A stretch of 62,160 bases of DNA from Osedax symbiont Rs1 (lineage in GTDB: Bacteria; Pseudomonadota; Gammaproteobacteria; Pseudomonadales; Balneatricaceae), in the NCBI GenBank assembly GCA_000416275.1, contig ASZJ01000056.1:77522-139681 (forward strand). Reading direction: 5' to 3'. Each line of letters begins with the position of its first letter. Within the stretch, counting starts at the first letter, position 1. The notes beneath the pieces are model-generated. The model saw only the letters and a program-made list of their open reading frames with translations. It did no database searches and was not told where the DNA came from. A program made the position numbers and the translations under genes. Shown here piece after piece: positions 1 through 9,477 of the stretch.

Positions 1-9
1 TGATTCAGG
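1..9. mobile_element. Right end of a family-B MITE cut by the window edge
   Basis: Bases 2-9 read GATTCAGG, the right terminus of family B, whose intact copies lie at 9295-9454, 43544-43698 and 59865-60024. The following bases, TTAAA, would be one half of a 5-bp target duplication; the other half is outside the window. Confidence 0.55.
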
Positions 10-177
10 TTAAAAGAAGTATAGATACGCAGGGTAATTATAGTGATAGGAGTCTGTCGGGCTTGGTTGGTCGTAGCGAAAAATAAAATTTGCGATCAAA
101 TTCAGAGTTTTTGTAGTAGGTTAGTGCTAAGTCCAACAGGCTTCTAGCTTAGCAAAGTGCTAAAGGGGAAAACAGCA

Positions 178-1011
178 TTGGGTGATCGAGAGAATGTGAT
201 TAAAATAAGCCACTTGCGATTTAAGCGTGGTGACAGAGTTATTTTTAAAGATATAAATATTAGCATTCCCAAAGGGAAAATTAGCGCCATCATGGGGCCT
301 TCCGGTTCCGGTAAAACCACCTTGTTGAAAATGATAGGCGGTCAATTATCCCCCGATGCTGGCAGCGTTAGTGTCGAGGGGACTGTAGTCCATGACCTCT
401 CGCGTAAAGCGTTGTTTTCGCTGCGTAAAAAAATGGGCATGCTCTTTCAAAGCGGGGCCCTTTTCTCGGATATGAGCGTCTTCCAAAATGTTGCCTTTCC
501 GCTACAGGTGAATACCTCTTTAAATGCAGAAATGATTCGCGATATCGTCTTGTTAAAATTGCAGGCTGTCGGTTTGCGTGGTGCTAGTCACCTGATGCCG
601 AGTGAGCTTTCAGGGGGGATGGCACGCAGAGTCGCGTTGGCAAGAGCTATTGCCTTAGATCCTGAAATTGTTATGTACGATGAACCTTTTGCCGGACAAG
701 ATCCTATTGGTATGGGGGTGCTGGTGACTTTAATTAAAAAGTTGAATCAAGCGTTGGGGCATACCAGTGTGATTGTCTCCCATGATATCCAAGAGACTTT
801 AAGTATCGCCGATTATATTTTTATTATCGCAGACGGTGAAATGCTCGCGAGTGGCACAGCGGAGCAAATTAAAAACTCTAGCTCTGAAAAAGTACAGCAG
901 TTTATTCACGGCCATCCAGATGGGCCAGTACCTTTTCACTATCCAGCCATCGATTTAATGCAGCAGATCATGGTGGGTGATACAGGTGATCATCGGGAGT
1001 GGGGGCATTAA
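178..1011 (+). CDS. mlaF: MlaF, ATPase of the Mla phospholipid transporter
   Basis: ATP-binding subunit of the MlaFEDB inner-membrane complex that moves phospholipids between inner and outer membrane and keeps the outer leaflet asymmetric. The product has a Walker A motif GPSGSGKT near residue 40, the family hallmark [10 protein letters not shown], the ABC signature LSGGM followed by ARRVALARA, Walker B IVMYDEP and a switch His in VSHD. The C-terminal tail GPVPFHYPA matches MlaF. The frame is open from GTG 157. I prefer TTG 178 because AAGGGG lies 9 bases upstream and the N-terminal length then matches E. coli MlaF; GTG 196 is also possible. First gene of mlaFEDCB. Confidence 0.95.
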   Translation: MGDRENVIKISHLRFKRGDRVIFKDINISIPKGKISAIMGPSGSGKTTLLKMIGGQLSPDAGSVSVEGTVVHDLSRKALFSLRKKMGMLFQSGALFSDMSVFQNVAFPLQVNTSLNAEMIRDIVLLKLQAVGLRGASHLMPSELSGGMARRVALARAIALDPEIVMYDEPFAGQDPIGMGVLVTLIKKLNQALGHTSVIVSHDIQETLSIADYIFIIADGEMLASGTAEQIKNSSSEKVQQFIHGHPDGPVPFHYPAIDLMQQIMVGDTGDHREWGH

Positions 1012-1015
1012 TACT

Positions 1016-1795
1016 ATGTTAGATTTTTTGGCTTTAATAGGGCGGCAGTTTTTGAGTAAAATAGCCGGTTTTGGTCGCGCTTCTTTTATTCTATTTTACG
1101 CCCTGTTTGCCTGGCCGCAACCTAAGAATTTTCCGTTAGTGATCACTCAATTGTACAATGTTGGGGTGAAGTCTCTACTGATTATAGCGGTGTCCGGTTT
1201 GTTTATTGGGATGGTGTTAGGCTTGCAAGGCTATACTATCTTAGTGGATTTTGGCTCTGAGCAGTCAGTTGGACAAATGGTCGCTCTGTCTCTGGTTCGC
1301 GAGCTGGCCCCAGTGGTTACCGGGCTGTTATTTGCCGGGCGCGCCGGCTCGGCATTAACCGCTGAAATAGGATTGATGAAAGCCACTGAGCAGCTGGCGT
1401 CACTGGAAATGATTGGTGTAGATCCGCTGCGTCGAATTGTCGCGCCGCGACTATGGGCTGGATTTATCTCTATGCCTATCCTGTCGATGATTTTTGCTAT
1501 CGTCGGGGTTTATGGTGGGGCACTGGTGAGTATTGAATGGCTGGGCGTGTACAGTGGTGCTTTTTGGTCGGTGATGCAGGATTCGGTTGATTTTTATGAT
1601 GACGTGTTGAATGGCATAATAAAGGCAGTTGTCTTTGGTATTGTGGTGACTTGGGTCGCTATCTATCAAGGATTGGAATCTATACCTACTTCAGAGGGGA
1701 TTTCACAATCAACGACGCGTACTGTTGTCTACTCGTCATTAATGATATTAGGGTTAGATTTTGTTCTGACTGTTTTGATGTTTGGAGATATTTAA
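1016..1795 (+). CDS. mlaE: MlaE, permease of the Mla transporter
   Basis: Integral membrane permease of the MlaFEDB complex, of the MlaE/YrbE family, about 259 residues. It contains the family core with LGLQGY, the [21 protein letters not shown] block and [22 protein letters not shown], which is close to the E. coli protein, plus five or six hydrophobic segments. The open frame extends upstream to GTG 977, inside mlaF. ATG 1016 is the better start: it has a purine-rich GGGAGTGGGGG upstream and avoids a 35-base overlap. It begins 4 bases after the mlaF stop, which suggests translational coupling. Confidence 0.95.
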   Translation: MLDFLALIGRQFLSKIAGFGRASFILFYALFAWPQPKNFPLVITQLYNVGVKSLLIIAVSGLFIGMVLGLQGYTILVDFGSEQSVGQMVALSLVRELAPVVTGLLFAGRAGSALTAEIGLMKATEQLASLEMIGVDPLRRIVAPRLWAGFISMPILSMIFAIVGVYGGALVSIEWLGVYSGAFWSVMQDSVDFYDDVLNGIIKAVVFGIVVTWVAIYQGLESIPTSEGISQSTTRTVVYSSLMILGLDFVLTVLMFGDI

Positions 1796-1796
1796 T

Positions 1797-2252
1797 ATGC
1801 GCTCACGCACAGTTGAAATTTTAGTGGGATTGTTTTTGGTAGTTGGTTTGCTGGCCGCTGTAGGTCTGGCAGTCTCGGTTAGTGGCATATCGGGTGCAAA
1901 TGGCGGTAGCTATAAAGTCTATGCGCACTTTGAAAACATTGGCGGTTTGACAAAAAAAGCAGAGGTAACCTTGGCCGGAGTGCAAATAGGCACTGTGTCT
2001 AATATCCGCTTAGATCCGCGGATGTTGGATGCTGAAGTAGAAATGCAAATTTTTGCCGATGTGGATTATTTAAGTATTGATAGCTCAGTGCAAATATTAA
2101 CTTCAGGCCTGCTCGGTGGTAAATATATTGGCCTGTCGGTTGGGGCTGAAGAAGAAGTTCTGGTGGAGGGGAGTGTGATCGAAGATAGCCAATCTGCCTT
2201 AGTGTTAGAAGAGTTAATTGGTAAGTTTTTATTCGATAAAGTCAGCGAATAA
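1797..2252 (+). CDS. mlaD: MlaD, MCE-domain periplasmic ring subunit
   Basis: Membrane-anchored MCE protein that forms the hexameric lipid channel on the periplasmic side of MlaFE. Residues 1-30 hold an N-terminal anchor starting MRSRTVEILVGLFLV, followed by one MCE domain with FENIGGLTKKAEVTLAGVQIG. The conserved VLEELIGKFLF segment is near the C-terminus. At 151 residues it is shorter than E. coli MlaD (183), which has an extra low-complexity tail. ATG 1797 has GGAGA 8 bases upstream and follows the mlaE stop by 1 base. A family-A element lies 6 bases after the stop. Confidence 0.94.
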   Translation: MRSRTVEILVGLFLVVGLLAAVGLAVSVSGISGANGGSYKVYAHFENIGGLTKKAEVTLAGVQIGTVSNIRLDPRMLDAEVEMQIFADVDYLSIDSSVQILTSGLLGGKYIGLSVGAEEEVLVEGSVIEDSQSALVLEELIGKFLFDKVSE

Positions 2253-2258
2253 CACTTT

Positions 2259-2400
2259 GAGACCTCTGCATAACGTTGCGAGCGAAGGTAAGACATGTTT
2301 AAGGCTATTACTGGTGTAAATGAGCATGTTGAGCCGGTTTTTAACGCGGTATTACCGAGCGCAGTTATCATACCCTCTGGGTAAGTTATGCAGTGGTCTC
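2259..2400. mobile_element. Family-A MITE, copy inside the mla operon
   Basis: 142-bp element with near-perfect 16-bp terminal inverted repeats: GAGACCTCTGCATAAC on the left and GTTATGCAGTGGTCTC on the right (15/16 match). It is flanked by the direct repeat ACTTT at 2254-2258 and 2401-2405, a 5-bp target duplication. No transposase is encoded. Other copies are at 14606-14816, 32327-32487, 36161-36225, 48882-49061 and 57520-57584. This one lacks internal sequence present in the 14.6 and 48.9 kb copies. Confidence 0.85.
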
Positions 2401-2466
2401 ACTTTATAAACAAATATTATATGCCGCCATGTACAGGTCGCGCAGTCAGAAAAGTTGAGAGTCAGT

Positions 2467-3081
2467 ATGAAATTCAAACGTGTGTTAAGTAGTTTAATGT
2501 TGCTGTTAAGTTTAAATGTCGCTGCCGATGCCAGCTGGGAAGAGGCGGCGGCAGTCGTTGAAACTTCAATTGATAAAATGTTGGCTAAAGTAGCCCCCTA
2601 TCACGGCCAAGTAACCGTCGATTTAGAGCCGCTGTACAGCGACCTGGCGATCATCACCAAGCAGAATGTCGATTATCTGTATATTTCTAAAGTGGTGATG
2701 GGTAAATACTATCGCCGAGCATCTGCTAGTCAAAAAATTGAATTTGGCAAAGTTTTCAAAAGAACACTGTTAAAAACTTATGGAAAAACATTGGTCAGCT
2801 TTAATGTTGATAAATACAAATTAGTCAAATCACGCAGTGCTAGCCCCAAGCCCGATAAGCAAAAAGTAGTGGTGAAAGTATTTTCCTCAAAGGGGAAGTC
2901 TTATAGTTTGATTAACTACATGGTTAAGAAAGAGGGAAGCTGGAAATTGGTCAATATAGTGCTAGATGGCTTTAATTTACGGGTGACCTTTAAAAATCAA
3001 TTTGCTAACATTGCGCAGCAATCAAAAGGTAACATGGCTGTGGCAATTGCTAAATGGTCAGAATTAATGGCAAAAAAATAG
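2467..3081 (+). CDS. mlaC: MlaC, periplasmic phospholipid-binding shuttle
   Basis: Periplasmic carrier that ferries phospholipid between the outer-membrane MlaA complex and MlaFEDB. It has a signal peptide MKFKRVLSSLMLLLSLNVAADA and about 204 residues with the Tol_Tol_Ttg2 (MlaC) fold signatures, including the FGKVFKRTLLKTYGKTL helix and VLDGFNLRVTFKNQF near the C-terminus. The frame opens at TTG 2455, but ATG 2467 gives a standard signal peptide with GAGAG just upstream. It is separated from mlaD by a family-A element (2259-2400); normally these genes are tightly packed. Confidence 0.93.
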   Translation: MKFKRVLSSLMLLLSLNVAADASWEEAAAVVETSIDKMLAKVAPYHGQVTVDLEPLYSDLAIITKQNVDYLYISKVVMGKYYRRASASQKIEFGKVFKRTLLKTYGKTLVSFNVDKYKLVKSRSASPKPDKQKVVVKVFSSKGKSYSLINYMVKKEGSWKLVNIVLDGFNLRVTFKNQFANIAQQSKGNMAVAIAKWSELMAKK

Positions 3082-3118
3082 CCACAATGGCAAATTGTGT
3101 CCTTTTGGGGTTGCAGTA

Positions 3119-3166
3119 GCTGCGAGCTGGAACTCGCAGTAGGCATCTGTTTCTAGATGGGTTAGC
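3119..3166. repeat. Hairpin and remnant of a family-C repeat end
   Basis: Between mlaC and mlaB, CTGCGAG (3120-3126) pairs with CTCGCAG (3133-3139). Just after it, TGTTTCTAGATGGGTTAG resembles the right terminus TGTTTCTGGATGGGCACTAG of the family-C element at 45510-45674. This is only a partial match, so it may be a decayed end. Confidence 0.35.
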
Positions 3167-3208
3167 CTGTATTAAAAAGATCCATTATCTTCAGTATCGT
3201 AGGTATTT

Positions 3209-3502
3209 ATGAGTGCACTGATGCAGTACCAAGATCAGCTATTAACGCTAAACGGCGATTTGACATCTGCGACTGCCCAGCAGTTTTACGATCAGTTCAG
3301 TTTGCTGCTAACAGATAATAAAACCGATATTTGTGTTGATTTTTCTGCTGTTGAACGGGTTGATACTAGCGCACTGGCGCTGTGCTTCAGTCTTGAGAGA
3401 ATGATGGCGAATCAAGCCCAGGTGAGTTATAAAAATATACCTGCCGAACTGCAAGCTATCGCTGAATCAGTTGGGGTAGGGGCGCTTTTTAATAGAGCTT
3501 GA
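3209..3502 (+). CDS. mlaB: MlaB, STAS-domain subunit of the Mla transporter
   Basis: Cytoplasmic STAS-domain protein that stabilises and regulates the MlaF ATPase. It has 97 residues and a single STAS fold. The segment DFSAVERVDTSALALCFSLER corresponds to the conserved loop, with Thr-Ser in place of the commoner Ser-Gly/Ser-Ala pair. ATG 3209 has a modest AGG upstream. Last gene of the mla operon. Its stop codon is followed by a degenerate family-B element. Confidence 0.9.
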   Translation: MSALMQYQDQLLTLNGDLTSATAQQFYDQFSLLLTDNKTDICVDFSAVERVDTSALALCFSLERMMANQAQVSYKNIPAELQAIAESVGVGALFNRA

Positions 3503-4220
3503 GTCAGGGGTCTTACTGTATTGCATAGCGCAAGATATTGATTTTACAGCGATTAGAGAAGCATCCGTAGAACTTGCGGGTGCAGCTAAGATATTTAAAT
3601 TCCACTGTATGACCAATATTTTACACTCTGTATTCGCTTTGAAGTCACGGGTTCAGTTAAAAGTTAAAAGTGCAATAACCAACACCTTGCTGACTTAAGG
3701 TTAAATTCTAAAAAACCAGCTTGTTCTCACCATTCCCGCTTAAGCCGAGCAATGCGGGTGCCATAGGGCTTTTTCTGTGGGCAAGTACTGGATTAACATC
3801 TTGTCGCCAAACAATAGTCCGCTTGTTATCCTCATCTTAATCCCCTGTTTTTCTGTGCGAAATAGCCGCGTGTGGTTTGTTTAGAAATTGTCTAGTGTTG
3901 ATAAATATCAAGGTTGACAGCGCTGGCTGTCCTGGTTGCGCTGTGTTGTTACAACAATAGCTTCGAAATACTGGAATAAATGCTGTTGCCGCATCGCCTT
4001 TTTTAACGAATTTGGTTATTATCAGCATTCTTATAAAGCGCTGCTCAATTGTATCGGTAGAATTGCAATTTATCGCAATAGCTAGCAGTCGGTCGGCCGA
4101 GATCTGTCGGTTTTCGGTCAGTCTCTTGTTTTAAGAGACTGTCGGTAATGGATAGTCCCTTAGCGGATTATGATTTTTATATTGAGCGCAGTCATCATTT
4201 TTAATTACTTGGAGTTCTAA
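3503..4220. other. Intergenic gap with a degenerate family-B element
   Basis: About 3512-3655 matches family B in its internal part and right half (GCAGCTAAGAT, CCAATATTTTACACTCTGTATT, then GTCACGGGTTCAG); the left end is decayed. Two GTTAAAA heptamers follow at 3656-3669. AGTCTCTT (4120-4127) and AAGAGACT (4133-4140) form a perfect 8-bp hairpin without a T-run. No convincing gene; a 63-codon reverse frame at 3837-4028 shows no family features. Confidence 0.6.
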
Positions 4221-4463
4221 ATGCAAGCCATAGAAGTAAAACATATTATTGAGTCTCAGATTACGGAAGCGACGGTCATTACGGCTGGGGAAGGTTGTAA
4301 TTTTGAGGTGACGGTTATCAGTGATGTGTTTAATGGTTTGCTACCGGTAAAACGTCAGCAGTTAGTGTATCAATGTGTCAATCCGCAAATCGCAGATGGT
4401 AGTATCCATGCATTGACTATTAAAGCGTACACTCCCGCGCAATGGCAGAAACTTCAAGACTAA
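4221..4463 (+). CDS. ibaG: IbaG, BolA-family protein
   Basis: Small BolA-like protein of 80 residues. The family binds monothiol glutaredoxins and acts in iron-sulfur metabolism and the acid response. The BolA core is visible from VKHIIESQI, through GEGCNFEVTVISDVFNGL, to PVKRQQLVYQCVNPQIADGSIHALTIKAYTP. The Cys in GEGCNF corresponds to the usual His/Cys region of the IbaG branch. ATG 4221 has GGAG 6 bases upstream. It sits 15 bases before murA, as in Pseudomonas and E. coli. Confidence 0.93.
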   Translation: MQAIEVKHIIESQITEATVITAGEGCNFEVTVISDVFNGLLPVKRQQLVYQCVNPQIADGSIHALTIKAYTPAQWQKLQD

Positions 4464-5747
<1,284 letters not shown>

Positions 5748-5798
5748 TTGAAGATGATGACTTAGCCAGGATAACACACCCAGTATTCGGCTTAAGTC

Positions 5799-5828
5799 AG
5801 CTAGTCCATTTTAGTTAACTAGCTTTTC
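5799..5828 (+). terminator. Weak candidate terminator after murA
   Basis: AGCTAGT (5799-5805) pairs with ACTAGCT (5818-5824) across a 12-base loop and is followed by TTTCC. The stem is short and the T-run brief. It could separate murA from hisG, but read-through is plausible. Confidence 0.35.
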
Positions 5829-5893
5829 CTGCAAGCCGCTGTGTTTGTCGGTGGAAACTAACAATTATAAGTATTGGTATTATTAGGATTATC

Positions 5894-6547
5894 ATGAAAA
5901 AAGAGCAACTGACAATAGCGCTTTCTAAAGGGCGGATATTGAAAGAGACACTTCCATTATTAGAGCGGGCGAACATTGTCCCAACTGAAGATATATTTAG
6001 TTCGCGTAAACTTATTTTTGATACTAATCATGCCAATATTAAATTAGTCATTATCCGAGCTACTGATGTTCCTACCTATGTTGAATACGGCGGTGCTGAC
6101 ATGGGTATTGCAGGTAAAGATGTATTGATGGAGCACGGAGGAAAAGGCTTGTACGAGCCCTTAGACCTTGAAATAGCTAAATGTAAATTAATGGTTGCCG
6201 GTTTGAAAAATTCGCCGCCTATTCAAGGTAGATTGCGGGTCGCGACCAAATTCGTCAATATCGCTAAACAATATTTTGCCACACAAGGTCAGCAAATTGA
6301 TGTAATTAAACTCTATGGGGCGATGGAATTGGCGCCTATCATGGGGCTTGCCGACCGTATCGTGGATATTGTTGATACTGGGAATACGTTAATCGCCAAT
6401 GGCCTAGAACCGATGGACTTTATTGCTAACGTCAGCTCAAGGCTGGTGGTTGGGCAGGCACCGATGAAGCTAAAATATCGGCAAATTCAACCTATTTTAG
6501 ACATGCTCTCCAAGGCGATTGCCGACAGCAAGGCTGAACCAGCATGA
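5894..6547 (+). CDS. hisG: HisG, ATP phosphoribosyltransferase, short form
   Basis: First enzyme of histidine biosynthesis, joining ATP and PRPP. At 217 residues this is the short HisG type, lacking the C-terminal ACT-like regulatory domain, so it should need the HisZ regulatory partner, which is not in this window. Visible motifs are [28 protein letters not shown] and the PRPP-binding [14 protein letters not shown]. It overlaps hisD by the ATGA quartet. Confidence 0.96.
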   Translation: MKKEQLTIALSKGRILKETLPLLERANIVPTEDIFSSRKLIFDTNHANIKLVIIRATDVPTYVEYGGADMGIAGKDVLMEHGGKGLYEPLDLEIAKCKLMVAGLKNSPPIQGRLRVATKFVNIAKQYFATQGQQIDVIKLYGAMELAPIMGLADRIVDIVDTGNTLIANGLEPMDFIANVSSRLVVGQAPMKLKYRQIQPILDMLSKAIADSKAEPA

Positions 6548-7860
6548 GCGCCAGTGCGACATTAAAAATCAAGAGATTAAATGCCAGCCAAAGCGATTTC
6601 CCTGAGCAATTACAGGCTTTATTAGCTTGGGAGTCTGTGTCAGACTCTAAGGTGAATCAGGTGGTGGACGCTATTTTAGCGGATGTCCGCGAGCGGGGTG
6701 ATGCCGCGGTTGTTGAATACACCAATAAATTTGATTTGACGCAAGTCTCCGATATCGCGCAATTGCAGCTCAATCATAAACAGCTACAAGATGCCTTAAA
6801 TAGAATATCTGATACCGAGAGAAAGGCGCTGATTGCAGCGGCTGCACGAGTGCGGCGTTTCCATGAGCGGCAAGCTGATAAATCATGGCAATATACAGAT
6901 GACGACGGCACTGTATTAGGTCAAAAGGTCACGCCTTTAGACAAGGTGGGGATCTATGTTCCCGGTGGCAAAGCTTCTTATCCTTCCTCGGTACTGATGA
7001 ACGCTATACCTGCCAAAGTGGCGGGTGTTAGCGATATTATTATGGTGGTGCCGACCCCTAATGGTCAGTTAAATGACTTGGTGCTGGCAGCTGCTGCTAT
7101 CGCGGGTGTTGATCAAGTGTTTACGATTGGCGGTGCGCAAGCCATTGCGGCACTAGCCTACGGTACCGCTAGCATTCCTAAAGTGGATAAAATTACTGGC
7201 CCGGGTAATATTTTTGTCGCCACCGCTAAAAAAGCGGTGTTTGGTTTAGTCGGTATTGACATGATAGCGGGGCCGTCTGAAATTTTAATTATCGCCGATG
7301 GGAAAACCGACCCCGACTGGTTGGCTATGGATTTATTCTCCCAGGCCGAACACGACCAGCAGGCACAATCTATATTGGTTTGTCCCGATCCTCAATACAT
7401 GGATAAAGTGGCAGCGGCGATGCAAAAATTATTGCCAACTCTTGAGCGGTCCGACATTATTACTGAATCGATCAACAGTCGGGCTGCATTTATTCAAGTT
7501 GACAGTTTAGAGCAAGCTATAGAGGTGAGTAATTTAGTGGCGCCTGAGCATTTAGAGTTATCTGTCGCTGAGCCGCAAAAGTTAGTTGATTCTGTCAGGC
7601 ACGCAGGGGCTATATTCATGGGCCGCTATACGGCAGAGGCGCTCGGTGACTACTGTGCTGGGCCAAATCATGTACTGCCTACCTCTGGCACGGCTAGATT
7701 CTCCTCGCCGCTAGGTGTTTATGACTTTCAAAAACGCTCTTCGATTGTCTATTTTACCGAGCAAAGTGCGTCAGATGTCGGGCCGATTGCCTCAGTGCTG
7801 GCCAGAGGAGAGGGGCTGACCGCCCACGCTCGTTCGGCGGAATATCGAATCAAAGATTAG
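6544..7860 (+). CDS. hisD: HisD, histidinol dehydrogenase
   Basis: Performs the last two steps of histidine synthesis, oxidising L-histidinol to L-histidine with NAD and zinc. It has 438 residues of normal length. Motifs include [35 protein letters not shown], the zinc and catalytic region [17 protein letters not shown] and [15 protein letters not shown]. It starts at ATG 6544 overlapping the hisG stop. In Pseudomonas the next gene is hisC; here decayed DNA follows instead. Confidence 0.97.
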   Translation: MSASATLKIKRLNASQSDFPEQLQALLAWESVSDSKVNQVVDAILADVRERGDAAVVEYTNKFDLTQVSDIAQLQLNHKQLQDALNRISDTERKALIAAAARVRRFHERQADKSWQYTDDDGTVLGQKVTPLDKVGIYVPGGKASYPSSVLMNAIPAKVAGVSDIIMVVPTPNGQLNDLVLAAAAIAGVDQVFTIGGAQAIAALAYGTASIPKVDKITGPGNIFVATAKKAVFGLVGIDMIAGPSEILIIADGKTDPDWLAMDLFSQAEHDQQAQSILVCPDPQYMDKVAAAMQKLLPTLERSDIITESINSRAAFIQVDSLEQAIEVSNLVAPEHLELSVAEPQKLVDSVRHAGAIFMGRYTAEALGDYCAGPNHVLPTSGTARFSSPLGVYDFQKRSSIVYFTEQSASDVGPIASVLARGEGLTAHARSAEYRIKD

Positions 7861-7867
7861 CAGTTAT

Positions 7868-8060
7868 CTAATCTGCTGGGCGTAAGTTGTGTTGTTTTAA
7901 TTTTCGCCATAAAGTGCTGCGGCTAATGCCGAGTTGTTTAGCCGCTAGTGTTTTGTTGTGATTACAGTGTGCTAGTACTGCGTGTAGGCGCTGTATTTCA
8001 CTGCAAGGCTGCACTGCAGTGCTGGTAAAGACTTTGGAGAAAAAAGAGGTATTAAATTAT
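7868..8060 (-). pseudogene. C-terminal remnant of a sigma-54-type regulator (Fis-like HTH)
   Basis: Reading the minus strand, this stretch encodes a classic HTH_8/Fis tail: EIQRLHAVLAHCNHNKTLAA, then KQLGISRSTLWRKLKQHN and a stop at 7868-7870. This is the end of an NtrC/PrpR-type enhancer-binding protein. There is an in-frame stop just upstream of about 8060 and no AAA+ domain, so about nine tenths of the gene is gone. Frame and codons are well preserved in what remains, which suggests a fairly recent deletion. Confidence 0.7.
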
Positions 8061-8094
8061 ATGAATTTAAAAAGAAGCATTACGATAATTAGAT

Positions 8095-8403
8095 ATGTCA
8101 TTTCTTGATATATTATTTGTTTTCAGTGCTCCTTTATTTTTATGGCACGCAGCTATTGGCTGTATCTACGTAGGATTTTTTCCTTGCAGTATTGTAGATG
8201 GTAAATATTTTTCATATAAACCTGATGAGTTTGAAAAGATTTTTCATGTTGAGAGAGCCTATATATTTTGGAGAAACTGTTTTAAGTACTTATTAGGTAT
8301 AGAGAGACCAGAGATGCCTTTGTACTTAAAAATATTTGTAACGTTTTCTGCTATATCCCACCTAGGATGGTGGTATTTTATAGTGTCTGGAGTATTTGAC
8401 TGA
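8095..8403 (+). CDS. AT-rich orphan protein with two membrane segments
   Basis: Not recognised. The 102-residue product has a hydrophobic N-terminus (MSFLDILFVFSAPLFLWHAA) and a hydrophobic C-terminal stretch around IFVTFSAISHLGWWYFIVSG, with a charged middle (YKPDEFEKIFHVERAY). This suggests a small two-helix membrane protein. Base composition is clearly more AT-rich than hisD or the amidohydrolase, and the surroundings contain recombinase and IS remnants, so it may be transferred. There is no strong ribosome-binding site before ATG 8095. Confidence 0.5.
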   Translation: MSFLDILFVFSAPLFLWHAAIGCIYVGFFPCSIVDGKYFSYKPDEFEKIFHVERAYIFWRNCFKYLLGIERPEMPLYLKIFVTFSAISHLGWWYFIVSGVFD

Positions 8404-8558
8404 AACACTAATAAGTTACATAACAGAAATTTACTAAAACCAACACCTTGTTCCGGAACTTATAAATTTCGGAACATATTTTTAAATTAAATATATCAAA
8501 GAGTTATAGTTTCCGTAATATTGTTGCGAATTAGTACCTTTAAAACAGGATAAAATAC

Positions 8559-8642
8559 ATGTTAATTGGTTATGGTCGCGTTTCAACATCAGGCCAAGAT
8601 TTATCAGTACAAAATGAATTATTGCAACGTAAGCGACACTAA
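8559..8642 (+). pseudogene. N-terminal stub of a serine recombinase (resolvase)
   Basis: ATG 8559 with ACAGGA upstream opens a 27-codon frame reading MLIGYGRVSTSGQDLSVQNE and ending at TAA 8640-8642. YGRVST with its catalytic Ser is the N-terminal signature of the resolvase/invertase family. Everything after the first helix is missing, so it is inactive. It marks a former mobile element at this site. Confidence 0.7.
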
Positions 8643-8764
8643 ATCGCTGACTGTTATCTTTGTCTTTAATACTAGTCTCAATTCGGTAAAGCTGGCGTAT
8701 TTTACTCAAGGCAACATCCGCCTTGCTGGGGCTGACCTTATCCGCGTTGGTGTTTAGGTTAAGC
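8632..8764 (-). pseudogene. Fragment resembling IS66 transposase TnpC
   Basis: On the minus strand one frame reads NADKVSPSKADVALSKIRQL then YRIETSIKDKD. This resembles the IS66 TnpC segment with A-L-x-K-I-x-x-L-Y-x-x-E just before the C-terminal region. Only about 40 residues are recognisable and neither the DDE core nor inverted repeats are present. Assignment is from memory of the family pattern. Confidence 0.45.
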
Positions 8765-8945
8765 TAATCGCTATGCAGACTTCACGCATCTTCCACTAAT
8801 TATTTAACGTTGCTGTTTTAAGCACAAAGAGACGCCATTCTGAATCGGTATTTTCAGAGTGCCAAATATTGGTTTTCAGTGCCATTGAAAAGCATTCACT
8901 GCCAGCTCATATGCCTCCTGCATTCGCTAAATAAATACATCTGAG

Positions 8946-9024
8946 CATAAAAAAGCTATAGGTTCAGCAGGTGTTTTTCTAACTGCTGTAGAATCAAGAG
9001 CTGCAATTGAATCACTGATCCAGG
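8946..9024. mobile_element. Partial family-B MITE
   Basis: Half element: TAGGTTCAGCAGGTGTTTTTC, an internal motif of family B, then TAGAATCAAGAGC and the right terminus GATCCAGG at 9017-9024. The left half is missing, so it looks truncated rather than newly inserted. The stretch 8765-9294 otherwise holds no gene I can support. Confidence 0.55.
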
Positions 9025-9160
9025 TTTAATTAAGGCCTAAATGATAGATCCCAATGGTGCAGAAGGGGTTAGCATGGTAAGTTATAGCTCACTTTTCCTG
9101 AGTGTTTTTTTTAATGATTTCAAGGCGTTTACAGGAAATCAACGGTAAAATTAGAACATG

Positions 9161-9181
9161 CTATAGCCTATAGCCTATAGC
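9161..9181. repeat. Three perfect copies of the heptamer CTATAGC
   Basis: CTATAGC is repeated three times without interruption. It is one of several tandem repeats in this window with exactly a 7-bp period. Confidence 0.85.
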
Positions 9182-9294
9182 TTAAACAGACCTAAGTGTC
9201 ATTCATCTTGCGAGTAGTAGCTAGTTATACCGGTAGTATTGTCTATCGAATTATGTCAAAAAATCATCCAATAAATCCATAACATCAACTTAGA

Positions 9295-9454
9295 CCTCAA
9301 TCCGTGACTTCAAAGTGGATACAGAGTGTAAGATATTGGCTCTACAGTGGAATTGAAAAATCTTAGCTGCACCCGTAGGTTCGGTGGGTCTTTTTCTAAC
9401 CGCTGTTGAATCATGAACTTGCGCTATGTGGTGCAGTGAAGTCACCGATTCAGG
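9295..9454. mobile_element. Family-B MITE, full-length, upstream of the amidohydrolase
   Basis: 160-bp element bounded by CCTCAATC (consensus CCTGAATC) and GATTCAGG, with about 19-bp imperfect terminal inverted repeats including GTGACTTCA and TGAAGTCAC. It is flanked by the direct repeat TTAGA at 9290-9294 and 9455-9459, a 5-bp target duplication. No coding capacity for a transposase. It ends 23 bases before the next gene's start, so any native promoter now lies on or beyond the element. Confidence 0.88.
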
Positions 9455-9477
9455 TTAGAATCACAGAGGTAACCAGT

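Noticed and set aside
2066-2371. Reverse-strand frame sharing protein-like sequence with 48850-49080
   Set aside because: The similarity comes from family-A MITE DNA; both frames extend into unrelated genes and show no family features.
3837-4028. 63-codon reverse frame between mlaB and ibaG
   Set aside because: No recognisable motif and no ribosome site.
9406-9477. Extended N-terminus of the amidohydrolase read from 9406
   Set aside because: These codons lie in the right half of a MITE and in its target duplication. ATG 9478 has a good AGAGG and matches family length.
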